A DNA stretch of 64,000 nucleotides from Paulinella micropora (taxonomy: Eukaryota > Cercozoa > Imbricatea > Euglyphida > Paulinellidae), in assembly GCA_019918135.1 (NCBI GenBank), contig WBZZ01003156.1, forward strand, positions 67,001 to 131,000, given 5' to 3'. Shown one piece after another: positions 18,388-27,086 of this stretch. The position numbers and the translations under genes were made by a program. The notes beneath the pieces were generated by a model. The model was not told where the DNA came from and did no database searches. It saw only the letters and a program-made list of their open reading frames with translations. The stretch's first letter is position 1. Every line of letters begins with the position of its first letter.

Positions 18388-20049
18388 TCAGACTTGCGCG
18401 TGGCCGCGGCCCGAGCCGGCACAGATCTCCTTGCCGCATGGCGTAAGGACCGCGGCGTACGCGGACGTCTTGCCGCATGGCGTAAGGACCGCGGCGTACG
18501 CGGACGTCTTGGGCTCACGAAACAGAAACCAGCGGTGGCCCTTTGAGTCTTTCACGCAATATCGCTCTGGCTCCTCGTATCCCGGAGCTGTACCAACCAC
18601 AAGCCGCACTCCGCTGTGTTGTAGGTGCTCGGTCAGAGCCACATCAGCGCTGCGCCTGAAGGCCACCAGTGCCACGTGCTGGCTCTGGTTAACAAACGGC
18701 AAGTGGTTCGAGCCGGACCCGTGGCGCGTCACCAGCCGCCCACCCTTTAGCTTGCCGCTCGCGAGCCAGAGCTCGGTGTGCCCAAGCCCCGCCGACAGCG
18801 GCCGCTGCTGCCAGCCGCGGAACCATGGGTGGTAGCGCTGAAACGAACCTAGCGACGAGTTGCCGTACCGCCAAAGCCGGCAGCTGGCGTGCAACAGCGA
18901 AGACCCCGTCACTTCCCGCAGCAGCCAGCCCGCATCATTGGTCACCATGTACGACGACCAATCCTGCCAAAACTTGGCCCAAACAAACTGGTGGTTGTCC
19001 CACAGCTGCCAGTGTTGCAGGAGCCGGAACGTGTGCACGCTGGTTGTCGGTCCCACGTACGCGCCCATGCTCCAGCCCATCGCAGTCAGATCCCACTCGT
19101 CCAGCTTCGTCTCCTCCAATCCAGTGGAGAAATTTTCCAACGCTCGTCTCTGCTCGTCCGCCGGCCTGCCGATGGTAAACTGCTCGTCCAGCTGCAACAG
19201 GCGCGGCTCGCCCGCGACCCCCCCAAACAGGTCTAGCTCTGTCAGCAAAAGCACAAAAGCAGTGCTTTGGTATAAACTAAAATTGCGCGCACTTCCGTCC
19301 CAGACACCCGCAAAGTCGCCGTAAAGGTCGCGCCGAGGCCCGCTGAGCAGGACCAGGTTCCAGGACAAGGCCTCAGGCGGGCCTTGGTATCGCATCTGGG
19401 GCACGGGCCACATGCCTACCTCGTTGCTATATTGCCTTAGCTGACGCACTAGCGCTTGCACACAGCGGGCCGCGAGCGCCCTGATTTCTGTCTCGCGCTC
19501 GTCAGTCAGATCGTACAAGTTCACGAGCCCGAACAACGTCCAAGGCGAGTAAACACCGGAAGCAAATTCATAAAACCCAACCGCCTGCTTTTCGCGCAGG
19601 TAGGCCAAGGTACGTTTCTTCCAGCCCGCAGGACAGCGCGGGGGTGCCCAACCCAGCCTGCACAGCACCGGGGCCGCCGAGCTCCACAGGAGAAAGTGGT
19701 TTTCGCTGTGGAACACCGAGCGTGTGTCCCCGTGTGTGAACCATAAGCCCCGTAAAGAAAACAGTGCCTCTCCCAGCACGCTCTGGTTGAGCACGGGCTG
19801 GCAGTGGAGAATGCGCACAGCACTAGCCAGCATGAAATCTGCCTTGGGGCTTGTACGAACCTCCAGGGCTAGTGCCGCTAGCTGCGCGGGCGGTAGCGTC
19901 CGGTTGTGGCAGGACAGAACGAGCAGGTCCGCCCAGTACCTGGTGTCGTTCCGCCGCGTACCTTGGTCATAGTTAGCTAGCAAAAGTCTGGTGACGATAT
20001 CCCTCCGGTATTGGAACCCCGTTGCGGAATCTTCGTGCAACAGATCCAT
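18388..20049 (-). CDS. Large enzyme-like protein, possible alpha/alpha-toroid polysaccharide-active fold
   Basis: 553 residues from the ATG at 20049 (a TAA directly precedes it). The order of motifs, including SENHFLLWSSAAPVLCRLG near 115 and GFYEFASGVYSPWTLFGLVNLYDL near 160-185, resembles helical toroid proteins such as chondroitin/heparin lyase-like enzymes, in which a SENH-type motif recurs; I am not certain of the family. There are many N-glycosylation sequons but no signal peptide at this start. Near the C-terminus TSAYAAVLTPCGK is duplicated exactly by a 39-bp repeat (18430-18507). The TGA at 18388 is followed in frame by a membrane segment. Confidence 0.52.
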   Translation of the reverse strand: MDLLHEDSATGFQYRRDIVTRLLLANYDQGTRRNDTRYWADLLVLSCHNRTLPPAQLAALALEVRTSPKADFMLASAVRILHCQPVLNQSVLGEALFSLRGLWFTHGDTRSVFHSENHFLLWSSAAPVLCRLGWAPPRCPAGWKKRTLAYLREKQAVGFYEFASGVYSPWTLFGLVNLYDLTDERETEIRALAARCVQALVRQLRQYSNEVGMWPVPQMRYQGPPEALSWNLVLLSGPRRDLYGDFAGVWDGSARNFSLYQSTAFVLLLTELDLFGGVAGEPRLLQLDEQFTIGRPADEQRRALENFSTGLEETKLDEWDLTAMGWSMGAYVGPTTSVHTFRLLQHWQLWDNHQFVWAKFWQDWSSYMVTNDAGWLLREVTGSSLLHASCRLWRYGNSSLGSFQRYHPWFRGWQQRPLSAGLGHTELWLASGKLKGGRLVTRHGSGSNHLPFVNQSQHVALVAFRRSADVALTEHLQHSGVRLVVGTAPGYEEPERYCVKDSKGHRWFLFREPKTSAYAAVLTPCGKTSAYAAVLTPCGKEICAGSGRGHAQV

Positions 20050-20278
20050 TTAAGGAGAAACAGCGAGAGAGATAGAGAGAGAGAGGGAGGTGAGAGCGGC
20101 GGGCGAGAGGGGGGGGGGGGAGGGAGGGAGAGTCAATGTTTGTTTCCTTAAAGTCTTTTAATTCATCAATACAATGTCTTTGCTCCCCTTGGAAGCGCCG
20201 AGAAAGTACAAGAAAAAAATGTAATTAAAAAAGTTTTGACAAAGGAGAAGTGGAGGCGATGCATGTGTTTTTTATTTT
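20050..20278. other. Spacer with (GA)n tract, poly-G and a 3'-end element
   Basis: GAGAGAGATAGAGAGAGAG at about 20064-20090, a G run at 20108-20120, and a forward copy of the AT-rich 3'-end element at 20194-20250. No gene. Confidence 0.65.
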
Positions 20279-21600
20279 TTGTTGTAGCTTCTGAGCCCTA
20301 GCGGTCGTTTCCCGGGGAAACAGCCGTAAGCGCCAATTTGGCACCAAAATCTACTTGCGCAAAAAGAAAATCCCACACAGACGCCCAAACGCCGCCGTGA
20401 GGAAGACGTCCTCCCCCTCCTTCTCACTCTCGTCGCCCCTCTCACTCTCGTCGCCCCTCTCACTCCCGTCGCCCCTCTCACTCCCGTCGCCCCTCTCACT
20501 CCCGTCGCCCCTCTCACTCCCGTCGCCCCTCTCACCTTCGTCGCCCCGCTCCCCTTTGCTCTGCACCTCCCTGCCTCTAGGGAAGGCGAGAGGGCCGAAA
20601 AACATTTTCGTGCGAGTAAAAGGCGTACCGTTTCTCCCCGCGGGAAAACGTCCGAATTCTCTGCTAGCCTCCGGAACGGCCGGTTCATTTGGCGCCAAAT
20701 TGTGCCGTCCGGAGGTAGGGTGCGTGATACGGTTGAAAAAGGCAGTACGTCTTAGCTTTCCCGGGGAAACAGCCGTAAGCGCCAATTTGGCGCCAAAATC
20801 TACTTGCGCAAAAAGAAAATCCCGCACAGACGTCCCAACGCCGCCGTGAGGAAGACGTCCTCCCCCTCCCTCTCACTCCCGTCGCCCCTCTCACTCTCGT
20901 CGCCCCTCTCACTCTTGTCGCCCCTCTCACTCCCGTCGCCCCTCTCACTCCCGTCGCCCCTCTCACTCTCGTCGCCCCTCTCACCTTCGTCGCCCCGCTC
21001 GCCTTTGCTCTGCACCTCCCTGCCTCTAGGGAAGGCGAGAGGGCCGAAAAACATTTTCGTGCTAGTAAAAGGCGTACCGTTCCCCCCCACGGGAAAACGC
21101 CCGATTTCTCTGCTAGCCTTCGGAACGGCTGGTTCATTTGGCGCCAAATTGTGCCGTCCGGAGGTAGTGTGCGTGATACGGTTGAAAAAGGCAGTACGTC
21201 TTAGCCTTCCCGGAGAAACAGCCGTAAGCGCCAATTTGGCGCCGAGATCTACTTGCGCAAAAAAAAATCCCACACAGACGCCCCAACGCCGCCGTGAGGA
21301 AGACGTCCTCCCCCTCCCTCTCCCTCTCGTCGCCCCTCTCACTTTCGTCGCCCCTCTCACCTTCGTCGCCCCGCTCCCCTTTGCTCTGCACCTCCCTGCC
21401 TCTAGGGAAGGCGAGAGGGCCGAAAAACATTTTCGTGCGAGTAAAAGGCGTACCGTTTCTCCCCGCGGGAAAACGTCCGGTTTCTCTGCTAGCCTCCGGA
21501 ACGGCCGGTTCATTCGGCGCCAAATTGTGCAGTCCGGAGGGTAGGGCGCGTGATATGGCCAAAAAAAGGCACTACTGCCAAAAATGTCGGGGAACGCTGC
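20279..21600. repeat. Tandem array of three ~450-bp units with E2F-like palindromes and an 18-bp minisatellite
   Basis: Units start near 20299, 20757 and 21203. Each has, in order: GCCGTAAGCGCCAATTTGGC, CTACTTGCGCAAAAA, CGCCGCCGTGAGGAAGACGT, a variable number of an 18-bp CTCACTCCCGTCGCCCCT repeat, GGGAAGGCGAGAGGGCCG, GAAAACGTCCG, CGGTTCATTTGGCGCCAAAT and the GTGATACGG motif. The perfect 12-mer TTTGGCGCCAAA occurs at 20688, 20786 and 21137, with one-mismatch forms nearby. ORFs on both strands encode only the minisatellite (RGDGSE or SPLSLP repeats), so I treat the array as non-coding. Inverted copies lie at 50930-51860 and a remnant at 54225-54365. Confidence 0.85.
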
Positions 21601-21950
21601 CCTTTTCCGATCGATCGTTTTCCCGCAGACAAAAAGAGGGAGCGGAAAGATAAAAGGGAGAGAACACAATGAGCTGGCCGACGACATTTGGCAGCTGGTT
21701 AGAGACCTGGCGAGCGCAGAGGAAGTCGGTCGATTTAGCTTAGGCGTGCCAAAGGTCGCTGGGTTTGGTTTGGGGGCGCGCTACGAGCAGTCGGTACTCG
21801 AACTCAGTCGTGAGCGTGACAGGAGAATACTGCATTTCTTTACCCCTAGCTGCATCGACGCCGGGTGGTCAGGTCCCCCGACTACGAACAAGGCAAGTTC
21901 TGGATGGCACCTGTGGCGTTGCGGTGTTGTGAACAGGCACACTAAAAAGA
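21600..21950 (+). pseudogene. Orphan coding fragment
   Basis: One frame over 21660-21940 has coding character (DDIWQLVRDLASAEEVGRFSL, YEQSVLELSRERDRRILHFF) but has no clear start and runs into sequence antisense to the next fragment. It begins immediately after the palindrome array. I recognise no family. It is best read as a gene remnant captured in a rearranged block. Confidence 0.35.
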
Positions 21951-21975
21951 AAACCAAAAAGCTTTATTTGTTTAT

Positions 21976-22440
21976 TTACACTTTCAAGATCGTAAGGTCG
22001 AAAAAGTCCCACGACTGGAACAGCGGATCGGAACCCGTTAGTTCGCACGTGCTTAGGTTAGAAGCTAGGTCCCCCGCGGTGACGCCGGGGGTATAGCTGT
22101 TGTAGATGCAGTAATTGCCGTCGCCTAGCCACGGGAACCTCTGGAAACCGTGCTGGCCCGCCACGCTGCTCGGGCTGGCAATCACGTTGCCGCCTTGCGC
22201 CGAAGAGCAAACCCCGGCTGACATTGTAGCGTTGGTAGCGGCGGTAAGGCACCAACCGCTGGCAGTTAGCTGGTACACTCTAGCGTTGAGCGGCTTCCAC
22301 CTGTCTAGCAGCTGGTTTTGGGACCCGACGCCGTTGGTTAGAACAGAGGTGTGCACGCCCAGTTGGTTTTCTTCAGTGTTTAGGTAGCCGCCCGCTGCTG
22401 AACACGAACGGCGGGTCGCGGGAGCAGGCCTCCGGGCTTA
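21976..22440 (-). pseudogene. C-terminal fragment of a secreted or surface protein gene
   Basis: A minus-strand frame (21976-22356) continues upstream to about 22440 with one frame change near 22395. Composition is extracellular-like: several Cys and Asn-Ser/Thr sites (TNGVGSQNQLLDRWK, GWCLTAATNATMS, GDGNYCIYNSYTPG). It stops abruptly at 22441, where a fragment of a different gene begins, so the 5' part has been lost by rearrangement. A ricin-type lectin is conceivable from the QxW-like spacing but not convincing. Confidence 0.45.
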
Positions 22441-22560
22441 GTTGCAGCTGCGATCCAACAGGCGATCGCCGAGGTGCAGAAGATACAGGTTCCTACCTTG
22501 ACAGACGGGAGGCCCGCGCTGGGAATCTGTGTGCTTCATTACCGGCAGGTCGACCCTGCC
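22441..22560 (+). pseudogene. Fragment copied from the gene at 57924-59071
   Basis: About 105 bases match, with scattered changes, the reverse complement of about 57965-58070 (AGCTGCGATCCAACAGGCGATCG to GGAGGCCCGCGCTGGGAATC). The fragment therefore carries codons near the 3' end of the conserved family protein and is isolated from the rest of that gene. Confidence 0.7.
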
Positions 22561-22625
22561 CGGTGCGCGCAGGCACAACCGTTTCCAGTGGGATCTCCTC
22601 CCCCCTCCCCCCTACCTTTGCCGCC

Positions 22626-22917
22626 GCTTTCTGAGCCCCCCTGAGCCCGGGGGCTCAGAGAGCGAAGAAACAAGAGAAGCGCTAGCTTGGCCAGCAAGCT
22701 AACCCATGAGCAGCACACCCAGCGCAAGCTGACGAGACGGCGCGCCGGCCCGCCGCTACCCCTGAGGAGAAACCGCCTAGGAAGAAGGCACGCCTGCAAG
22801 CTGAGCGCGCGCCGCCCGCTACGAGGCCCGTGCTGGCGGAAGCCGACTTGGTGCTGTCTGGGACGAATTCGGGCGCCAGCTGAACAAAACCCCTGCCACA
22901 ACTGGCTAAGCCAGTGA
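22626..22917 (+). pseudogene. Internally deleted copy of the gene at 14230
   Basis: 22705-22850 matches the start of the gene at 14230 (CCTAGGAAGAAGGCACGCCTG and flanks) and then jumps at about 22850 to a segment matching the Zn-like region near 14725 (GTCTGGGACGAATTCGGG). Roughly 330 bases of the parent are missing and the frame is broken at the N-terminus. A CTGAGCCCCCCTGAGCCCGG hairpin (22631-22658) lies just upstream, possibly at the duplication boundary. Confidence 0.75.
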
Positions 22918-23037
22918 AGAGAGGAGTGGGGTTAAAAGAGGAGTGGGGGTGCCCAAGTATAAGACCTCCTGACAAGTTTAATTAAAAACATTGTACATTT
23001 CGACCAAAGATTATACAATATAAATATTAGCTGGCAA
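22918..23037 (+). promoter_or_regulatory. Duplicated promoter region with TATA-like box
   Basis: GACCAAAGATTATACAATATAAATATTAGCTGG at 23003-23035 (only part quoted in runs: ATTATACAATATAAATATTA) is shared with the region upstream of the parent gene at 50652 on the other strand. TATAAATA lies about 20 bases before the ATG in both copies. The upstream GACAAGTTTAATTAAAAACA is related to the dispersed 3'-end element. Confidence 0.6.
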
Positions 23038-23460
23038 ATGCTCCGGGGCCTATTTTTGCTGGCGCTGGCGTTGGCAATCCCACGATCGCCCGACTGCGAA
23101 TCTACGATTGGCTACAAGGAAATCGTCGGGGGAAATGAGGCGGTGCTGGGCGGCGTCAACGTGTCGCGGACACTAGAATTGCGAGTAGGCATTTCGATAA
23201 GCACGCCCTGCACCCCGCCAACGTGTCGCTGCTGTTCCGAAGCAAGTGTGGAGATCTGGTGGAAGAATCTGAGTGGGCAATGACTCCGATTCTAGAGGAA
23301 CAAAGCAAGTTCTGGGAGTCAACAGCCCCGACAAAGAAGTGTAGAATCAAGTCAGAAATCTTGGCTAGTTGCAGGGGGAACACCTCCAACATCTGTCGGC
23401 TCGGTTACACAATCACTGGCTATAACCTCAAAGCTACATACTCTTGGCTAGCTGGCAACA
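23038..23460 (+). pseudogene. Truncated, frameshifted copy of the membrane protein gene at 49936-50652
   Basis: It matches the first about 140 codons of the parent almost identically: the same signal peptide (MLRGLFLLALALAIP) and ectodomain. The frame breaks at about 23200 and resumes in another frame at 23223, and the similarity ends at about 23455, before the parent's first transmembrane segment. The copy is therefore not expected to make the full protein. The promoter-like region was copied with it. Confidence 0.85.
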
Positions 23461-23832
23461 CCAGCGCCCCAGCACAACGCCAAGAAGCTCAGAGTAACAA
23501 CCAGAATAGCCAGGACGTAGATCTGCTCTCGACAGTTGGGCTTCGAACAACTGCGGCAGTGCCAACAAAAAACAACTCCAAGACATGTTTCGTTTTCTTT
23601 TTTGTCTTAGGGTCCGAAAAGGAGGTGCCTCACAACCTGCGTCGAACGTCCAACGAAGAGAGGGGGAGGGAAAGGAGAGAGGGAGAGGGAAGGGAGAGAG
23701 GGGGAGGGAGAGAGAGAAGGGAAGGGGAGGAGGGAAAGCGGGGGGGGGGGGGGGCTTTCAATCCCTTTCCTGCCATAATCGAAGTACACCCCATTTCCTG
23801 CAGCGCTGTGCCGCTTACTAGTTTTCCAAAGA
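23461..23832. other. Non-coding stretch after the truncated copy
   Basis: No gene is supported. 23660-23735 is GGGAGAGGGA-type purine repeat followed by a poly-G run at 23738-23752. An ORF crossing it is only a continuation of the truncated copy. Confidence 0.55.
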
Positions 23833-24420
23833 ATGCGTGCTGGCAAAGTACTACTGGTTCTGTGTGTTTGGGGCGCTGGAGCCTTACGTACTCCTTGGGG
23901 CGATAAGAACTGCAGTGAGTGGCTGTCGGAGCTAGGCTCGGGGCTGCCAGGGCGCGGAGAGGGCGCCTGCCAAGTCCAACGGATCCTGCACCAATTCGTG
24001 CCGCGCACGGCGCCGAACACGGAGTTGTTGTCTGTGTATCTGGACAGCAGCGCGCGCTGGGGCAGCCTGTACCCCGGCTGGAAGTACTTGGCATGGAGCC
24101 CAGCGCAGCGGGAGTGTGTCTGGACACAGGCACAGCTGACGACTGTGGCGAGCCTCGACGAGGTCGACGAGTTCGTGAAGTATCTGGTGCTGTTGCGTTT
24201 CGGGGGGGTATTCGTGGACCTGAACCTAGGAGCCAAAGAAGTAATTGCGGAGCTGGCGCAGGGGCATCCTCGCCAATTACAAGCCTTGCTGTCAAGAAAA
24301 ACCAAGGAAGGCGGCCCGACCTGCTCAACGCCGCAGTGGCAAAAAACCTGCCCAAAAAAAGGCGGCACTGCCCGTACAACACCAGCACTGGAACAAAAAC
24401 CTTCAGCCCCAGCTGACTAA
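23833..24420 (+). CDS. Glycosyltransferase-like protein (GT32/OCH1-type), short
   Basis: 195 residues from the ATG at 23833. Residues 1-18 are a signal peptide (MRAGKVLLVLCVWGAGAL). The GT32 order is visible: ILHQFVP near 51, YPGWKYLAWS near 80, and ASLDEVDEFVKYLVLLRFGGVFVDLNL at about 105-133, the place of the family's DxD sugar-nucleotide site, here DLN rather than DxD. Family members are typically Golgi-lumen enzymes of about 250-400 residues. This protein ends about 60 residues after the motif, so it is truncated or frameshifted and may be inactive. A poly-G tract lies upstream. Confidence 0.65.
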   Translation: MRAGKVLLVLCVWGAGALRTPWGDKNCSEWLSELGSGLPGRGEGACQVQRILHQFVPRTAPNTELLSVYLDSSARWGSLYPGWKYLAWSPAQRECVWTQAQLTTVASLDEVDEFVKYLVLLRFGGVFVDLNLGAKEVIAELAQGHPRQLQALLSRKTKEGGPTCSTPQWQKTCPKKGGTARTTPALEQKPSAPAD

Positions 24421-24771
24421 ATTTCTGGGACAGCCGCGGCAGCAAGAGGAGGCCTAGTGGGTGTGTGCCAGTGAGAAAAAATGGTGACCATAGCTCAAGG
24501 AACGGGAGGGGGTGGCCATGTCTTTTTTAGTAAATGTCTTTTTTTGGCCGAAATGTCTTTCGCTCAAAAAAAATGTGTTCACCAGCTCCGTAGTTCGGCG
24601 GCGGAATTTAGCTTTTTTATCATCCCTCCACACCCCCCCCCCCGGACCAGCTCGGCATTAGGGGAGAAATATAGGAACGGCAGGAACAAAATTTTCTTTT
24701 GCAGAGGCAACGAAGGGGCGCTTTTCCTGCTGCTTGTTTCTGATTAAATCTAAAGGAGAAACCTCGAGGGC
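24421..24771. other. Non-coding spacer
   Basis: It contains a poly-C run near 24635 and no supported gene. TTTTTTTGGCCGAAATG near 24538 recalls the dispersed GGCCGAAAA motif. Confidence 0.5.
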
Positions 24772-25017
24772 ATGAGCAACGAGTTTCCGGTAACAGAGTG
24801 TAGCATTTGCACGGGCCCCCGGAAAATCAAGGTCCGGGTGACCTATTGGGTCCTTGAAAATGGCAGGCCCGCCGCAAAAGACAGAGTCAGTGATTTGGAG
24901 GTGGTGGAATCAAAAACGACCTATAGAGATGCACTGTCCATGCTATTATATGCGGGTTGGCAGGTGCTGAAATCGGTGGCAACGTCCTTGCGCACACCCG
25001 ACACCACTGCGACGTGA
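24772..25017 (+). CDS. Small ORF, probably a truncated gene
   Basis: From the ATG at 24772 the first about 55 codons look coding (ECSICTGPRKIKVRVTYWVL, with one CxxC) and then run antisense through the end of the neighbouring minus-strand gene. The join at about 24940 is also where the minus-strand gene loses similarity to its paralog. This suggests a rearrangement that truncated both. Unknown function. Confidence 0.35.
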   Translation: MSNEFPVTECSICTGPRKIKVRVTYWVLENGRPAAKDRVSDLEVVESKTTYRDALSMLLYAGWQVLKSVATSLRTPDTTAT

Positions 25018-26093
25018 CCCCCAGTTTCGGCCAGCAGCAACAAAGCCTGCCGCTCGGTATCTGTCTCGCCTTGTGGGCGCGAAGCCATGTGCACCAGATA
25101 GCGGTGGATGTCTACTCTCCGGTCTGCCACTACGACCAAACCGAAGCCCCTGTCGTACTTGTTGGTGCCATCGGCGTCGCTGACATCTAGCAACACGCAG
25201 TACCGTGTCCCGTACTTGCTGTCGACGAACGGGTACACGGCCATGTGCGCGGCAATCGAACTGCCGAGCTGCACCCCCCTGCAGTTTCCATTGTTGTTTA
25301 GCAAAGCCCGCATAGCCGCTCGCAGATCCGCCGCTTCGTTGCTGTTGGGGTACTGCGCACTCGAGAACGAGGCCTTGGGCATGTAGCGGCTCTGATAGCA
25401 TTCGGCTATGGCGGCCAAGGTGGTGCGTCCGGCGACACATTCGATAGTACCAGCGGAGGGGGTGCGCGCGGGGGCAGGAGAGGGGCTAGTTGTGGGGAGC
25501 AAGGGCCCCACACACATGCCGGTGGTAGAGTTTGCGACCCAGCCCGCGGCGCACTGCGCAGGAAAAACAGCTTTGAGGGGGCTGATCCACGTGGCGGGGC
25601 CGGGCAAGGAGTCTTTTTTACGCAACGAGAGCGTTTGTAGAACGGATAGAAAATACCCGCTGGGAAGCTCACCGGTGACCAAACCCGTAGTGCAGACTTG
25701 GTCCTCCGGAATGCCGTTGACGAGCCGTGCAAAGCTCTGGTCGTACCCCGTTAGAGTACAACCGCTGACAAGAGGAGTTAAGGCCTTCAGAGGGGTGGCC
25801 CCGCTCCTGCTCATCGTATCCGCCAGAAGCCACGCGCGCCGGCAAGGCGCGGCCCCTCCACCATAAGCGGCTTCGTTTGTTGAAGCGCCGTTGGCACAAG
25901 TGATAAATGCATCCAAGCCTGTACAGGTAGTGGCGCGCCAGTCGAGCCAGTACGGTACAGGCAGCTTCTGTTGGGAAATCGGATCAACGTTGCTGCTGAC
26001 AGTACTAGCATTAGTCACGACCTTGCAGACAAAAGCGCCGTCCACCAGCGCAGCTCGCACTAGCACCCGCCACCACCACCACCACCACACCAT
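24921..26093 (-). CDS. Secreted protein, paralog family B (copy 1)
   Basis: 390 residues from the ATG at 26093. The N-terminus MVWWWWWWRVLVRAALVDGA could act as a signal peptide; the Trp run comes from a CCA/CAC microsatellite. Cys-rich ectodomain with CTGLDAFITCANGAS, then a Ser/Pro linker (TTSPSPAPARTPS) and a second domain ADLRAAMRALLNNNGNCRGV to DVSDADGTNKYDRGFGLVVV, in which DADGTNKYD resembles a calcium-binding loop, and HRYLVHMASRP. The same two-domain order occurs in the gene at 27217-30030. The last residues (NSMDSASL, TAG) differ from the paralog, consistent with a truncated 3' end. Confidence 0.7.
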   Translation of the reverse strand: MVWWWWWWRVLVRAALVDGAFVCKVVTNASTVSSNVDPISQQKLPVPYWLDWRATTCTGLDAFITCANGASTNEAAYGGGAAPCRRAWLLADTMSRSGATPLKALTPLVSGCTLTGYDQSFARLVNGIPEDQVCTTGLVTGELPSGYFLSVLQTLSLRKKDSLPGPATWISPLKAVFPAQCAAGWVANSTTGMCVGPLLPTTSPSPAPARTPSAGTIECVAGRTTLAAIAECYQSRYMPKASFSSAQYPNSNEAADLRAAMRALLNNNGNCRGVQLGSSIAAHMAVYPFVDSKYGTRYCVLLDVSDADGTNKYDRGFGLVVVADRRVDIHRYLVHMASRPQGETDTERQALLLLAETGGHVAVVSGVRKDVATDFSTCQPAYNSMDSASL

Positions 26094-26312
26094 GGACGAC
26101 CTCCGCCTGGTCGCGGTTGTATCAAACCTGGTGTCTCTTGTTTCTTACCTCTATCTATCTCGCTCAGGTAGAGGCCGTGCCACGGTCTCTCGACACGTGC
26201 TGGGATCAAATAGGCGGGGAGCGGGGGGGGGGGGGGGGGGGGGGAGGGGAGAGGAAGCGTCTTCCCCCCACCCGACCCCTCCTTTTTTTTCCAATGATAG
26301 TTCGCTAACAAG
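26094..26312. other. Spacer with poly-G run
   Basis: G run of about 20 at 26225-26244 and a T run before the next gene. No gene. Confidence 0.5.
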
Positions 26313-26978
26313 ATGCTAACTGCCTTGCGAGAAACAAAGGCGAGACGACGGACAGTGCTACTAGCAAGCACCCGCCTGGCGTTCAGTCGCCTCCTTGCAG
26401 CAAGAAAGCAGCGGGTCTATCTGGCCCGCCACAGCCAGTCCAACGACCATGGCAGCCTGGCCGAATACTTGACGACGGACCACGAGGTAGCCAGAGAGGC
26501 GTGGCCGAAACTGTTCGAGCTCATGCAGAGATATGCGCGTTTGCTCTGCCAACTGGCCCCAAGCTCAGCACCAACAGCCTTGGACGAGGCAGTGCGCTCA
26601 GGCCACCTCTCCGCCGCAGCCGGAGAGGCTGCCTGCGACAGCCTGGCAGTTCTGTTCTACCTGACGTTGTTGGCTAACGGGACCGAACATTTCCCTTCCG
26701 AGGTCATTGATAATAAGAATAGCCGCGATTGCGCGCTGGCGCCGCTGATCAGGATGCTCAGCGACAGCGTTGTTGGAGAGTTCTGGGAAGCCTTGCTCCG
26801 CCAAGCCGGAGACCTAGCAGCAATGCTAGGTATAGCAAGCGAGCACGGGCTTAGGCAACTGGCACTTATCGGGGCCTTGGCCAATCAACCTGGGCGGGCG
26901 CGATCCACACCGGGGGCTGTCTTGAAAGTCTTTTGGAAAAACCAAAAACTCGGGGGATTGGTGGTAGAACGGCAATAA
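26313..26978 (+). CDS. Hypothetical alpha-helical protein
   Basis: 221 residues from the ATG at 26313 to TAA. Basic N-terminus (RETKARRRTV, then ARKQR), then a largely helical body rich in Ala and Leu (AAAGEAACDSLAVLFYLTLLA, GEFWEALLRQAGDLAAMLGI). No family is recognised. No signal peptide or convincing membrane span. It is followed by a 33-bp tandem repeat. Confidence 0.6.
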   Translation: MLTALRETKARRRTVLLASTRLAFSRLLAARKQRVYLARHSQSNDHGSLAEYLTTDHEVAREAWPKLFELMQRYARLLCQLAPSSAPTALDEAVRSGHLSAAAGEAACDSLAVLFYLTLLANGTEHFPSEVIDNKNSRDCALAPLIRMLSDSVVGEFWEALLRQAGDLAAMLGIASEHGLRQLALIGALANQPGRARSTPGAVLKVFWKNQKLGGLVVERQ

Positions 26979-26995
26979 CAGTTAGCGCTGCACTG

Positions 26996-27086
26996 CCGCC
27001 CCCACACCACACCCCCTCCTGCCTCTTCCCGCCCCCACACCACACCCCCTCCTGCCTCTTCCCGCCCCCACACCACACCCCCTCCT
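26996..27086. repeat. 33-bp tandem repeat
   Basis: About 2.7 copies of a unit beginning CCCACACCACACCCCCTCCT and ending GCCTCTTCCCGCC, period 33. It lies directly after the gene at 26313 and before an AT-rich stretch (27085-27180) that may hold convergent 3' ends. Confidence 0.85.

Noticed and set aside
20355..21544. ORFs encoding RGDGSE- or SPLSLP-type repeats in the palindrome units
   Set aside because: They are open on both strands, consist of the 18-bp minisatellite and differ between units by out-of-frame changes.
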